Positions 6,621 to 15,359 of a stretch of DNA of 23,821 nucleotides are shown here, in pieces. Positions within the stretch are counted from its first letter, which is position 1. The number at the start of each line of letters is the position of its first letter. The notes under the pieces were generated by a model, which ran no database searches, was not told the origin of the DNA, and was given only the letters and a program-made list of their open reading frames with translations. The stretch is from an uncultured Novosphingobium sp. (GTDB lineage: Bacteria; Pseudomonadota; Alphaproteobacteria; Sphingomonadales; Sphingomonadaceae), in contig CAMPIM010000053.1 in assembly GCA_946886365.1 (NCBI GenBank), forward strand, positions 1 to 23,821, given 5' to 3'. Made by a program: the position numbers and the translations under genes.

Positions 6621-8201
6621 TCAGGCCGGTTTGTCGCTTGCACGATCGACTATGGCGAAGCTATCCCGCTGCGCCTCAGCCTCTGCGCCCTCTTCGCCAC
6701 CTAGCTTATCGGCATGCATCAACCGCTTCACCAGCGGCGCGATGACCATCACGAAGACGCCGATACCGATCGACCACCAGCCGATCTCGCCATAGACGCT
6801 CAGCACGCCGTCCCTCGATGCCGCGCCCTCCGTGCCGCCGGTGGCTGCCGCGATCATCCCGGCGACATATTCGCCAAGCGCCATCGCGAGGAACCATATC
6901 CCCATCATCAGACCGATCATCCGCGACGGGGCCAGCTTCGACATAGCCGACAGACCAACCGGAGACAGACACAATTCTCCCAGCGTGTGGCAAAGATAGA
7001 GAAGGAAGATGAAAAGGATCGGCGTCAGCGTTCCGGGCATGCCAGCACCTGCCACCAATATCAGAAACCCTGCGCCTACCAATATGAGCGCCAGACCGAA
7101 CTTTGCAGGCGTCGATGGCTCCCGCCCTTTCTTCGCCAGCGCGATCCACAAGGCGGCCATGACAGGCCCAAAGATCAGGATATAGGCCGCATTGACCGAC
7201 TGGAACATCGAAGCGGGCACTTCGAAGCCAAGGATGTTCCTGTCCGTATAGCGATGGGTAAAGAGACTGAGCGACGAACCCGTCTGCTCATACAGGCCCC
7301 AGAAGAGCGGGTTGATTACCAGCAGGAACAGCGCCGCCAGCATGCGATCTCGCCCAACCCGCTCCATCCGGCCGAATGCCTCCCACAATATGTAGATCAC
7401 CATCAGCACGCTCGCGCCCGCCAGCATCCACCCAACGACCGCATGCTGCTGGATCAGCAGCCAGCACAGCAGGATAGACAGGAGGCTGGACAGATAGACC
7501 AGCCATTCGCGGCTGATGATGCCGCCAACTCGCTCCGCCAGCCGCGCCGGATCGGGCGGCTCTCCCCTGCCCTGCAACAGCGGCTTGCACAGGACAAAGC
7601 CGATGACGCCCGCGATCATCCCGACAGACGCCGCGCCAAAGCCCCAGTGCCAGCCCCAGCGCTGTCCCAGATAGCCGCAGATCACCGGCCCGATCGTGGC
7701 GCCGACATTGATGCCCATGTAGAAGATCGTATAGGCCGGATCGCGCCGCATATCGTCGCGCGGGTATAGCTGACCCACCATTGCCGACACGCTGGCCTTC
7801 AGAAATCCGGTGCCGACGATGACCGTCGCAAGGCCCAGCCAGAAGAGGCCAAGCCCCATGCTGCTCGCCGATCCGTCCGCCTCCATGCCCAGGATGATGT
7901 GCCCGGCGGCGATGACGATGCCGCCGAACAGCACCGCCTTGCGCTGCCCCAGATAACGGTCGGCGAGATAGCCACCCATCAGGGGCGAGATATAGATTAG
8001 CGACATATAGGCGCCGTAAGAATGGGCGGCGTCACGATCCGAAAACAGGAAATGCTGCGTCAGGTAGAAGATCAGCAGCGCGCGCATGCCGTAGAAGGAA
8101 AAGCGCTCCCACATTTCGACGAAGAACAGCAGGAACAGCCCGCGCGGATGGCCAAGCCATGTCCTGCCCGAAGCGGGCGTCATAGGTGATGCGGTCGCCA
8201 T
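6621..8201 (-). CDS. POT-family proton-coupled peptide transporter
   Basis: A 526-residue inner-membrane protein with about 12-14 hydrophobic helices. The first helix has the proton-coupling motif of the family, EMWERFSFYGMRA (29-41, ExxERFxYYG), and the PTR2 signature appears as FYMGINVGATIGPVICGYLG; a third family hallmark is the LYEQTGSS segment near the middle. Such transporters (DtpT/YjdL type) import di- and tripeptides with protons. The basic start MATASPMTPASGRTWLGHPRG is cytosolic. It is divergent from the nitroreductase gene. Its stop lies 4 bases from the stop of the SH3-like gene, so both genes end tail to tail. Length is in the normal range. Specific substrate preference cannot be judged. 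Confidence 0.95.
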   Translation of the reverse strand: MATASPMTPASGRTWLGHPRGLFLLFFVEMWERFSFYGMRALLIFYLTQHFLFSDRDAAHSYGAYMSLIYISPLMGGYLADRYLGQRKAVLFGGIVIAAGHIILGMEADGSASSMGLGLFWLGLATVIVGTGFLKASVSAMVGQLYPRDDMRRDPAYTIFYMGINVGATIGPVICGYLGQRWGWHWGFGAASVGMIAGVIGFVLCKPLLQGRGEPPDPARLAERVGGIISREWLVYLSSLLSILLCWLLIQQHAVVGWMLAGASVLMVIYILWEAFGRMERVGRDRMLAALFLLVINPLFWGLYEQTGSSLSLFTHRYTDRNILGFEVPASMFQSVNAAYILIFGPVMAALWIALAKKGREPSTPAKFGLALILVGAGFLILVAGAGMPGTLTPILFIFLLYLCHTLGELCLSPVGLSAMSKLAPSRMIGLMMGIWFLAMALGEYVAGMIAAATGGTEGAASRDGVLSVYGEIGWWSIGIGVFVMVIAPLVKRLMHADKLGGEEGAEAEAQRDSFAIVDRASDKPA

Positions 8202-8309
8202 CCGTTTCCCGTCCGGGCTGAGGTGATACGAAGCCTAGATCGGAAATCCCGCCCCTGTCAAAACAGGCCGCCCTTGCGCCCTGCGTGGAGCCGCGCCATT
8301 TGGAGCGCT

Positions 8310-8888
8310 ATGTTCAACGACGCTACCACTCCGCTCTCGCTCCTGCGCACACGCCGCTCCGGTAAGCCGCGCGACCTTATTGCCCCCGGCCCGGACGCCG
8401 GACAGTTGCGCGAGATATTGGAGATCGCGCTGCGCACGCCCGACCATGGCAAGCTGGCGCCCTGGCGGTTCGTCATCGTTCCGGATGACAAGCGCGAGAG
8501 CCTCGCGACCTTGTTGGAGGATGCCTATCGACGCGAGAAGCCGGATGCAGGGCGGCTGGAACTGGAGGCGATGCGCCAGTTCGCCCATCAGGCGCCCACC
8601 CTTGTCGTTGCGCTTTCCGATCCTGTCGCCGGGAGCAAAATTCCGGTTTGGGAACAGCAATTGTCCTCTGGCGCGGCGATCATGAACCTGCTGCACGCCA
8701 GCCACGCCCTGGGCTTTGCGGCGGGGTGGCTGACGGGCTGGCCAGCCTATAATGAGGATGTGCGCAAGGCCTTCGCCCAGGGGGAGGAGCGACTTGCCGG
8801 CTTCATATTCATCGGCACGCCGGGACGGCCGCAGGAAGAACGGCCTCGGCCAGAATATGACAAAATAGTTTCCATTTGGGACAGATAG
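8310..8888 (+). CDS. YdjA-type nitroreductase
   Basis: A 192-residue FMN-dependent oxidoreductase of the nitroreductase family, single-domain YdjA branch. The FMN-binding start LLRTRRSGKP (11-20) and the YdjA-typical TPDHGKLAPWRFVIV (43-57) are present, as are GAAIMNLLHASHALGFAAGWLTGW, the helix following the active site, and FIFIGTP near the end. Family members reduce nitro or quinone compounds with NAD(P)H; the natural substrate is usually unknown. The reading can be extended to 8223, but the ATG at 8310 is preceded by GGAG at 6 bases and begins right before the conserved domain. Followed 71 bases later by a GntR-family regulator on the same strand, possibly cotranscribed. Confidence 0.9.
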   Translation: MFNDATTPLSLLRTRRSGKPRDLIAPGPDAGQLREILEIALRTPDHGKLAPWRFVIVPDDKRESLATLLEDAYRREKPDAGRLELEAMRQFAHQAPTLVVALSDPVAGSKIPVWEQQLSSGAAIMNLLHASHALGFAAGWLTGWPAYNEDVRKAFAQGEERLAGFIFIGTPGRPQEERPRPEYDKIVSIWDR

Positions 8889-8959
8889 ATAGGCGATTGC
8901 GGTAGCGGACACGGCTCATCGCATTGCCTGCATCGCTGTGTTATGGCACTGATGCACTC

Positions 8960-9304
8960 ATGGCCGATGAGTCAAAACCCGTTTATCTGCGGCTTCGCGA
9001 CATCATTACTGCATCGATACTCGACGGCAGCTACCGCGATGGCGACATCCTCCCTTCCGTGCGTGCGCTCGCCGCTCAAGAAGGCGCCAATCCGCTGACG
9101 GTCGCAAAGGCCTATCAATGTTTTCAGGATGACGGCCTGATAGTGGTCAGGCGCGGGGTCGGTATGTTCGTGGCCGAAGGCGCCGCGCGCCGCCTGCGCG
9201 AAGCGGAACGGCGGCGGTTTCTGGACGAATTATGGCCACCCGTCGCCGATCAGATCAAGCGGCTGGGCATTTCGGCTGAGGACCTCGGACTCGAACTAGC
9301 CTGA
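8960..9304 (+). CDS. GntR-family regulator, YtrA subfamily
   Basis: A 114-residue DNA-binding protein. Residues from about 6 to 75 form the GntR winged helix: PVYLRLRDIITASILDG, GDILPSVRALAAQEGANPLT, VAKAYQCFQDDGLIVVRRGVG, MFVAEGA. The short C-terminal tail (about 40 residues, RLREAERRRFLDELWPPVAD) and lack of a ligand domain are typical of the YtrA subfamily, usually repressors of neighbouring ABC transporters. No ABC transporter gene is in this window, so its target is not evident. A TTG start at 8924 would add 12 residues; ATG 8960 is chosen because it begins directly before the domain, though neither has a clear ribosome site. Ends 4 bases from the end of prsR, tail to tail. Confidence 0.9.
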   Translation: MADESKPVYLRLRDIITASILDGSYRDGDILPSVRALAAQEGANPLTVAKAYQCFQDDGLIVVRRGVGMFVAEGAARRLREAERRRFLDELWPPVADQIKRLGISAEDLGLELA

Positions 9305-9308
9305 TGAC

Positions 9309-10640
9309 TCAACCCTGTATCTGATATTGTTTGAGCAAGTCGTACAGAGTTGGGCGACTGATCCCCAACATCTTCGCCGCGCCTGAGATATTGCCGTCCG
9401 TCCGCGCAATCGCCCGCCTGATGACGCGCCTGTCGGCCATCTCCCGCGCGGCCTTCAGATTCACAAAGTCGCAGCCCTCCGTCCGGTCGCCATCCAGATC
9501 CAGATCGGCGGCCGTGACATGCTTGCCATCGGCCATGATCACCGCGCGCTTCATACGATTTTCCAGCTCGCGCACATTGCCCGGCCACGTCCAGGCATCA
9601 AGGGCAGCAAGAGCGTCGGGGGCCAGCCCCTTCACCTGCGGGTTCATCTCCTTGGCGAAGCGGTTGAGGAAATGCCGTGCCAGCAACGCCGGATCTCCGG
9701 GCCGATCCTTCAAGGGTGGTATTCGCACGACGATCTCGGCGAGGCGATAATATAGGTCCTCGCGGAAATCGCCCGCGCGGATCATCTCCTCCAGATCCTG
9801 ATGCGTTGCGCACAGAATGCGCGTATCCACCACGACCGTCTCCGGCCTGCTGGCGACCAAGCCATCCTGTAGGAAACGCAGCAGCTTCATCTGCAAGGCC
9901 AGCGGCAATTCGCCGACTTCATCCAGAAACAACGTGCCGCCCTGCGCGCGTTCGATCTTGCCCGGCGCACCGTCCTGCCCGAACAGTTCGGCTTCCAGCA
10001 ACACCTCCGGGATCGCGGCGCAGTTCACGGCGACAAAAGCGTTATTCCGGCGTGGGCTCGCATCATGCAGCCCCTGCGCCAGCAATTCCTTCCCCGTTCC
10101 GCTCGCGCCGGTCAGCAGTACCGAAACCTGTGCCCCGGCAACCCGCTCGATGGTGCGGGCGACCTTCAGCATTTCCGGCGCAGCCGTGATCAGTCGCCCC
10201 AGCACACGTGCTTGCTCAGGGGCGACCTCAGCCAGCCGGGCATTTTCCCTCTCCAGCGCGTGAACGTGGAAGGCGCGGCGGACGATCAGCCCCAGCTCGT
10301 CAATATCGACCGGCTTCTGGTAAAAATCATAGGCACCACCGGAAATGGCGTTAAGGGCACTTTCGCGCGCCCCATGACCCGAGGCGACGATGATCTTGGT
10401 ATCCGGCTTGATCTGGAGCATTTCGCCAAGCGTCGCGAAACCCTCACTGGTGCCGTCCGGATCAGGCGGCAGGCCAAGGTCCAGCGTCACGACGTCGGGA
10501 GCCTCCGCCCGCAACATCTCTATCGCCTCCTCCCGGTCGCCCGCGATGAACAGCTGATAGTCCTCATAGGCCCAACGCAACTGCCGTTGCAGGCCGGGGT
10601 CATCCTCCACGATCAATAATTTGGGTCGCGTGTCGCTCAT
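9309..10640 (-). CDS. prsR: PrsR-type response regulator of exopolysaccharide genes, lacking the GAFTGA loop
   Basis: A 443-residue NtrC-type regulator. The receiver domain (about 5-125) has EDD at 12-14, phosphoacceptor Asp54 in TLDLGLP, and Lys109 in YQKP. The AAA+ domain has Walker A GASGTGKE (178-185), Walker B GGTLFLDEVGE (234-244) and a sensor region RFRNRF-like LARHFLNRFAKE. The C-terminal Fis-type helix-turn-helix is NISGAAKMLGISRPTLYDLL. The domain order and partner match PrsR of the XrtA/PEP-CTERM exopolysaccharide system. Unusually, the loop that contacts sigma-54, GAFTGA, is absent: LFG (219-221) is followed by QDGAPGKIERAQ directly to Walker B, about 9 residues shorter than usual. 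Its ATG overlaps the prsK stop by one base. Confidence 0.9.
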   Translation of the reverse strand: MSDTRPKLLIVEDDPGLQRQLRWAYEDYQLFIAGDREEAIEMLRAEAPDVVTLDLGLPPDPDGTSEGFATLGEMLQIKPDTKIIVASGHGARESALNAISGGAYDFYQKPVDIDELGLIVRRAFHVHALERENARLAEVAPEQARVLGRLITAAPEMLKVARTIERVAGAQVSVLLTGASGTGKELLAQGLHDASPRRNNAFVAVNCAAIPEVLLEAELFGQDGAPGKIERAQGGTLFLDEVGELPLALQMKLLRFLQDGLVASRPETVVVDTRILCATHQDLEEMIRAGDFREDLYYRLAEIVVRIPPLKDRPGDPALLARHFLNRFAKEMNPQVKGLAPDALAALDAWTWPGNVRELENRMKRAVIMADGKHVTAADLDLDGDRTEGCDFVNLKAAREMADRRVIRRAIARTDGNISGAAKMLGISRPTLYDLLKQYQIQG

Positions 10641-12712
10641 CAGGCGGCCATCCCCTTCGTACCTTGCAGCGACGCGACCGGCAGCCGCAGCGTAAAGCGG
10701 CTTCCCTGCCCCGGCTTGCTTTCCACCTCGATGCTTCCGTCCATTCCCTGCGCCAACGCCCGCGCTTCGAAAGCGCCGATGCCAAAGCCCCCGGCCTTGC
10801 TGGAGGAAAAGGGTTTGAACAGATCACGGCGGACATATTCGGCGGTCATGCCGCAACCCCAATCGATCACTTCAATCGTCGAGTAGCGGCTATCCCCGCC
10901 CAGCCGGATTTCGACCGGCTCGCCCGCCGCACTTGCGTCGATCGCATTTTGCAGCAGGTGGACGATGATCTGCTCAACCCTCGCCGGATCAGCCAAGGCC
11001 AGCGGAGCGACGCCCGTCAGGCGGACCTCATGTTGGCGCGATCGGCTCCTGGCCACCTTCTCCGCAATGCCTTGCAGGGAGACCGGCTGGCGCTCGGCAG
11101 TGCGCGCCTTGTTATGCTGGGACAGACGCGCCAGCAGGTCGTTCATCTTGCCCACCGATTCCTTGAGCGTCAGCACCATGTCCGCGCGGAATTCGGGATT
11201 ATCGGCATGCCGCTCCGCATTTCGGGCGAGCAAGGATAGCTGGCTGACCAGATTCTTGACGTCATGGATGATGAAGGCAAAGCGGCGGTTGAACTCGTCG
11301 AAACGCTGGGCATCGTCCAACGCTTGCTGCCCCTGCGCCTCGCTCAGATAGCTCGCCGCCTGACGGCCCGCCGTGCGCAGCATGTCGAGATCTTCCCAGT
11401 CCAGCCGCCGGTCCATCGCAGGCCGCGCCAGCAGGATGGCACCGATCAGCTTGCCGAAATGGATCAGCGGGACCAACGCCCAAGCGCGCGCGTCCGCCCG
11501 CATCCATCCGGGCGCTTCACGGCCCTCACGGCGCGCAAGATCCTGGTCGATATCGATGATCCAGCCACTCCGCTCAACCAGCAGCGCGAAAGGCGCAGGC
11601 ACGGTCGCATCATGAGCGAGCTCACCATCCCAGTTCCAATGGGTTTCCAGCGCGAGGGAGCCGTCCTCGGCGCGCAGCATCAATATGGCGGCGGGCGAAT
11701 CGGTGATGTCGGCCACTGCCTTCGCCACCCGTTCACCCAGCGGCGGCGCGTCGTTGCCCGGTCTGCCGATCGTCTCGCCAAAACGCATCCATTCGGTGCG
11801 ATAGTCATAGCGATGCTGGAAGAAATGCTTGGCGACCTGGACCTTCCACAGCGCCCGTATCCGGGGCGAAGGGAGCAGTATCAGCGCGCTGACGGCCATG
11901 AAGAAGACACAGCCAATCTGGATGATCCGGGCATAGGGGCCAGCAAGCAACTCGATCGCCAGCGCAGCCGCCGCGATGAGGATCATGTAGAGCGTCATCG
12001 AAACAAGCGACAGCGCACGAAAGGTCAGCAATCGGGACAGTTGAACCTGCGCCGCCATGTCCCGCCGCATGCCCACCGCAATCACGGGAGCGAGCAGCGC
12101 CATCAGCGGGCCGCGAAGCGCGTACAGCGCATGCGCCCGCTCGATCGCGAAATAGCCGATCACATAAAGATTGAAGTCATAGGTCCACATCGCCGCCAGC
12201 GCGCCGAGCAGCAACGCCACCCGGCCCCGCTGCTGCGGAGGCCAACTGATATAGAGATGGTGGACCAGCATCAGCCCGCCGACCGCCGTCATCATGTGCA
12301 GGCTGAGTGACACCTGTACCAATGTGTGATGCAGATCGCTGGCGCTGGGCAGTTGCCGCCAGATGAGGTCGGTGAAGGTCTGGAGCAGGATCAGCCCCGC
12401 CACAGCGGCATAGACCGACCCGATCGCCACCATCGATCCCGCCCGTGCAGCCGCGTCCCGGCGCAGCATCATGAACAGCAACAGCAGCCATGCGGCGTTG
12501 CGGATATTCTCGCCAATACCCGTCAGCGGCTTGTCTACTCCGCCGAAGGAGACATAGAGCGACCAGCAGGATGTCAGCAGCAGGGCGACGGCCAGCATCC
12601 GCTGATCCGCCGCCTGCTCCCGGCGGCGCAGGCCGAATATCCCGACCGCCGCGAACAGCACGGCCGCCAGCGCGTGGCCCCAGTCTCCGACAAATTGCAG
12701 CAGCCCTCCCAT
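10640..12712 (-). CDS. prsK: PrsK-type membrane histidine kinase
   Basis: A 690-residue sensor kinase. The N-terminal 290 or so residues form about 8 membrane helices; a GAF-like domain follows (about 300-455, including AAILMLRAEDGSLALE); then the dimerisation/phosphorylation helix FIIHDVKNLVSQLSLLARNA with the phospho-His near residue 478; then an intact ATPase domain with N box LLQNAIDA, G1 box DWGCGM, F box LFKPFSSSK and G2 box GGFGIG. This order matches PrsK, the kinase paired with PrsR in XrtA/PEP-CTERM exopolysaccharide systems. It lies 9 bases after the sugar transferase and overlaps prsR by one base, so the three genes are one transcript. The stimulus is not known from the sequence. 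Confidence 0.9.
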   Translation of the reverse strand: MGGLLQFVGDWGHALAAVLFAAVGIFGLRRREQAADQRMLAVALLLTSCWSLYVSFGGVDKPLTGIGENIRNAAWLLLLFMMLRRDAAARAGSMVAIGSVYAAVAGLILLQTFTDLIWRQLPSASDLHHTLVQVSLSLHMMTAVGGLMLVHHLYISWPPQQRGRVALLLGALAAMWTYDFNLYVIGYFAIERAHALYALRGPLMALLAPVIAVGMRRDMAAQVQLSRLLTFRALSLVSMTLYMILIAAAALAIELLAGPYARIIQIGCVFFMAVSALILLPSPRIRALWKVQVAKHFFQHRYDYRTEWMRFGETIGRPGNDAPPLGERVAKAVADITDSPAAILMLRAEDGSLALETHWNWDGELAHDATVPAPFALLVERSGWIIDIDQDLARREGREAPGWMRADARAWALVPLIHFGKLIGAILLARPAMDRRLDWEDLDMLRTAGRQAASYLSEAQGQQALDDAQRFDEFNRRFAFIIHDVKNLVSQLSLLARNAERHADNPEFRADMVLTLKESVGKMNDLLARLSQHNKARTAERQPVSLQGIAEKVARSRSRQHEVRLTGVAPLALADPARVEQIIVHLLQNAIDASAAGEPVEIRLGGDSRYSTIEVIDWGCGMTAEYVRRDLFKPFSSSKAGGFGIGAFEARALAQGMDGSIEVESKPGQGSRFTLRLPVASLQGTKGMAA

Positions 12713-12721
12713 CGCCGCGCC

Positions 12722-14110
12722 TCAGCGCGCCCCTTCCGGCCACAGGATGACGCGCAGGGTCTGGATCAGGATCAGCAGGTCGAGGAAGGGCGTATAATTT
12801 TTGGCGTAGTAGAGATCATATTCCAGCTTGTTCCGGCTGTCCTCGATCGACGCGCCATAGGGATAGTTGATCTGCGCCCAGCCGGTGATGCCCGGCTTCA
12901 CCATGTGGCGCTCAGCATAATAACGCAGATGCTGCTCCAGATCCTCGACGAACTGGCGCCGCTCCGGGCGAGGACCAACGAAGCTCATCTCGCCCTTCAG
13001 CACTGTCCATGTCTGCGGCAGTTCATCAATGCGCAGCTTACGGAGCCAGTAGCCGAGCCGGGTGATCCGGGGATCGTCCTTTTCCGCCCAGACCGCCTGC
13101 CCGCTGACTTCCGCATCCTGCCGCATGGTGCGCAGCTTCACGATCCAGAATTCCTCGCCGAACAGGCCGACGCGCTGCTGCCGGTAGAAAGCAGGGCCTT
13201 TACTATCGAGCTTCACCAGAATCGCCGCGATCAGGATGATAGGGCCGGTCAGCAGCAGAAGGATGGAACTGGCGATGACGTCGAAGAGCCGCTTGGCGAT
13301 GCTGGACAGGCGGCGGCCTGCGGAGAAACCATCCGAAAAAATCAGCCAGCTAGGATTCACGCTGTCGAGATCGACCCGTCCCGTCTCCCGTTCGAGGAAG
13401 GTCGATATCTCGTTCACATGGACGCCGGTCGTCTTGATACGCAGGAGATCGGACAAAGGGAGCGCGTTGCGCCGCTCCTCCAGCGCCAGCACCACCTCGC
13501 TGGCAGCCAGCCGCACCACGAAATCCGCCAGATTATAGATGGCGCTGCGGTTGATGGCTTCGGGGATCACCTGCGCCCCGTCATTCATCGCGATATAGCC
13601 GACGATCAGGAATCCCGCCCCCTTGCGCTGTTCCAGTTCGCGGATGCGGTTGGCGCGATTGCCCGCGCCCAGCACGACAAGCCGACGCTTGAACGCCTCA
13701 CCACCGAGCATCGACCCCAGCAGCAGCCGCACCGCCAGCAAGAGAGCGATAGCAAGCGCCATGGCATAAAGAGAATTGGACCGCCAAAGCGTCAGGTCTG
13801 GCAGCACGAAGTGCATGACCGACAGGAATATGACACCCAGCGAGATCGCCACGAGCAGGCGCGCAAAGGCAAAACGGATCGACTGAAGCGCTTCGGTGCC
13901 ATAGACGCCCACCGCGATCATGGCAGTCTGGATCGACAGCGCGAAGCTGATCAACGGCGCGGCGCGCGTCGTGATCTGATCGACATCCATGCCGATCTGC
14001 CGAGCCCTCAATATCCATCCAGCCTCGGCCGCGCCCAGCAGCAGGACAAGATCAAGCAGCCCCAGCAGCAGCACGGCATGCGGCACATAATGTTTGAAAA
14101 GCCTGATCAT
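12722..14110 (-). CDS. Polyprenyl-phosphate sugar transferase of the PEP-CTERM exopolysaccharide type
   Basis: A 462-residue inner-membrane enzyme that starts exopolysaccharide repeat-unit synthesis by moving a sugar-1-phosphate from a nucleotide sugar to undecaprenyl phosphate. The N-terminal half has about 4 membrane helices and a nucleotide-binding-like region (VVLGAGNRANRIREL). The C-terminal catalytic domain begins with the reentrant helix KRLFDVIASSILLLLTGPI and shows FYRQQRVGLFG, VKLRTMR, LGYWLRKLRIDELPQ, GEMSFVGPRPER, HMVKPGITGWAQI and LEYDLYYAKN, the hallmarks of bacterial sugar transferases, here most like the PEP-CTERM-associated set (TIGR03013). First gene of the prsK-prsR transcript. 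No exosortase or polysaccharide export gene is in the window; they may lie elsewhere. Confidence 0.92.
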   Translation of the reverse strand: MIRLFKHYVPHAVLLLGLLDLVLLLGAAEAGWILRARQIGMDVDQITTRAAPLISFALSIQTAMIAVGVYGTEALQSIRFAFARLLVAISLGVIFLSVMHFVLPDLTLWRSNSLYAMALAIALLLAVRLLLGSMLGGEAFKRRLVVLGAGNRANRIRELEQRKGAGFLIVGYIAMNDGAQVIPEAINRSAIYNLADFVVRLAASEVVLALEERRNALPLSDLLRIKTTGVHVNEISTFLERETGRVDLDSVNPSWLIFSDGFSAGRRLSSIAKRLFDVIASSILLLLTGPIILIAAILVKLDSKGPAFYRQQRVGLFGEEFWIVKLRTMRQDAEVSGQAVWAEKDDPRITRLGYWLRKLRIDELPQTWTVLKGEMSFVGPRPERRQFVEDLEQHLRYYAERHMVKPGITGWAQINYPYGASIEDSRNKLEYDLYYAKNYTPFLDLLILIQTLRVILWPEGAR

Positions 14111-14170
14111 CAGTCGCGCGCATTCCCGGCGCTGCCGTTGGCAAAGGCAGCCTTGTTGGCATCGGAATCG

Positions 14171-14187
14171 CTTACAATGACTGTAAG
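14171..14187. promoter_or_regulatory. CTTACA-N5-TGTAAG palindrome, possible operator
   Basis: Two 6-base arms are exact inverse complements separated by 5 bases, in the 177-base gap upstream of the sugar transferase gene (60 bases before its ATG at 14110). The symmetry and spacing are those of a dimeric repressor site, TetR-like in style, and the position fits control of the sugar transferase-prsKR transcript. No regulator gene next to it would explain it. The assignment is inference. Confidence 0.4.
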
Positions 14188-14287
14188 GAAATCCGACAAT
14201 GCGCTGACTGTGGAGGAAATTCCCAAAGATTTTCTGAAGATGGCCTGCGCCGCCGCCTGTTCCGTTACCAGCGCGTCTGCCCGCAGG

Positions 14288-14557
14288 TCAGTTCCGGCTG
14301 TTCAGCCGTTCCGCCTCATTCTGAGCAGCATCGCCAACGACATGCGCTGCGCTGTCGGGTGAATCGGCCGCTTCGATCAGCGTGTCACCCACTCGACTTT
14401 CGCGTTCCTTTGTCAGGTAGAAGAAGCCGATAGCCAGGATCAGGGCAATCGCAACGATCGCGAAAATCACGGTGCTACCGCGAGACCGCTTGGTTTCGAT
14501 CATCTGGTCCCGCTGTTCGCGGTCCAGAGGAGGGTCTCTCCTTCCACCCTCAACCAT
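14288..14557 (-). CDS. Hypothetical single-pass membrane protein
   Basis: An 89-residue protein with a charged cytosolic N-terminus (MVEGGRRDPPLDREQRDQMI), one membrane helix (about residues 28-47, TVIFAIVAIALILAIGFFYL) and a polar, Asp/Glu/Ala-rich outer tail. I do not recognise a family. The ATG at 14557 has AAGGA close upstream; the internal Met at residue 19 has no ribosome site. It follows ecfG on the same strand with about 50 bases between, so it may be read through from the ecfG transcript and belong to the stress regulon, but no separate promoter or terminator is visible to decide this. Confidence 0.7.
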   Translation of the reverse strand: MVEGGRRDPPLDREQRDQMIETKRSRGSTVIFAIVAIALILAIGFFYLTKERESRVGDTLIEAADSPDSAAHVVGDAAQNEAERLNSRN

Positions 14558-14608
14558 AGTCCTTCTCCCATGCCCCTTCCCATCCGGGAAGGTCGGCAGG
14601 AACCGGCC

Positions 14609-15277
14609 TTATACGTCATCGGCATCCAGGTCGGGACTCTGCCTCATCTCACGCCCCCGACTGAGGCGATCGACGTCGTCCATGATCTCGTCCAGCACGG
14701 CTGTGTCTCTGGTTTCCTGTGTCCGCCGCGAGGGCAGATCGCCGCTTTCGAGAATCTGTTCCAGCGCGGCGCGTCCACGCGCCACCCGGCTCTTGATCGT
14801 TCCAACCGCGACGCCGCAGATTTCGGCGGCCTCTTCATAGGCAAAACCGCCCGCGCCGACGAGGATGAGCGCCTCGCGCTGCGGCTGGGGCAATTGCAAC
14901 AGGGCACGCTGCATGTCGGAAAGCTCGACATGCTTGTCCTGACCAGCAGGCGCCGCCAAGATGCGATCAGCCGTCAGGTCATCCCAATCGCCACGAAAGC
15001 GCGAGCGCCGCATCTGCGAAAGATAATGGTTGCGCAAAATGATGAACGTCCAGGCACGCATGTTGGTGCCCGCCTGGAAACGGACACGCGCCGCCCATGC
15101 CTTCAAAAGCGTTTCCTGAACGAGGTCATCGGCGACATCGCGATTACCCGAAAGGGACCGGCCAAACGCGCGCAAGTGCGGGATCACCGCAGCCAGTTCA
15201 CGTTTGAAATCCGAATCCGAGAGCGACTGCCGCTCTTCTTCCTGGTGCTCCGCCTCCTGGCCAAGCCCTTCGCTCAT
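14609..15277 (-). CDS. ecfG: ECF sigma factor EcfG of the general stress response
   Basis: A 222-residue extracytoplasmic-function sigma factor that directs RNA polymerase to GGAAC-N16/17-CGTT promoters. Sigma-2 covers about 30-92 (DVADDLVQETLLKAWAARV, NMRAWTFIILRNHYLSQMRR); sigma-4 covers about 118-176 (LLQLPQPQREALILVGAGG, FAYEEAAEICGVAVGTIKSR). Location beside phyR and nepR makes the EcfG identity firm. An ATG at 15337 would add 20 residues, but those codons read through AAGAGGG, a good ribosome site for the ATG at 15277, so 15277 is preferred. It is second in a transcript with the 46-residue membrane protein, behind a perfect EcfG promoter at 15555-15579, so it should activate itself. NepR binds it in unstressed cells. 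Confidence 0.94.
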   Translation of the reverse strand: MSEGLGQEAEHQEEERQSLSDSDFKRELAAVIPHLRAFGRSLSGNRDVADDLVQETLLKAWAARVRFQAGTNMRAWTFIILRNHYLSQMRRSRFRGDWDDLTADRILAAPAGQDKHVELSDMQRALLQLPQPQREALILVGAGGFAYEEAAEICGVAVGTIKSRVARGRAALEQILESGDLPSRRTQETRDTAVLDEIMDDVDRLSRGREMRQSPDLDADDV

Positions 15278-15359
15278 GGGAACAACCCTCTTACTGGCTG
15301 TCGCCCTCGCCTCATGAACCGAAGCCGTCAAAGCCATATGTGCGTCCGCATCCTATACC

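Noticed and set aside
6714..7769. 351-codon plus-strand frame opposite the peptide transporter
   Set aside because: Composition is that of an antisense frame (Gln/His/Arg/Asp-rich) and the minus strand encodes an unambiguous POT transporter.
11264..12310. 348-codon plus-strand frame opposite prsK
   Set aside because: No recognisable domain; prsK motifs are intact on the other strand over the same bases.
14295..14308. CGGCTG-TT-CAGCCG stem as a terminator of the hypothetical gene at 14288
   Set aside because: It lies within the last codons, has too small a loop and no T-run.
12326..14362. Open frame of 678 codons on the plus strand, opposite prsK and the sugar transferase
   Set aside because: It is a GC-rich shadow frame: the protein is rich in Gln, His, Arg and Asp with no domain, while the minus strand carries clear prsK and sugar transferase domains. 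The last 60 codons (from the ATG at 14178, beginning MTVRKSDNAL) leave the overlap but show no family and no ribosome site, so they were not called either.
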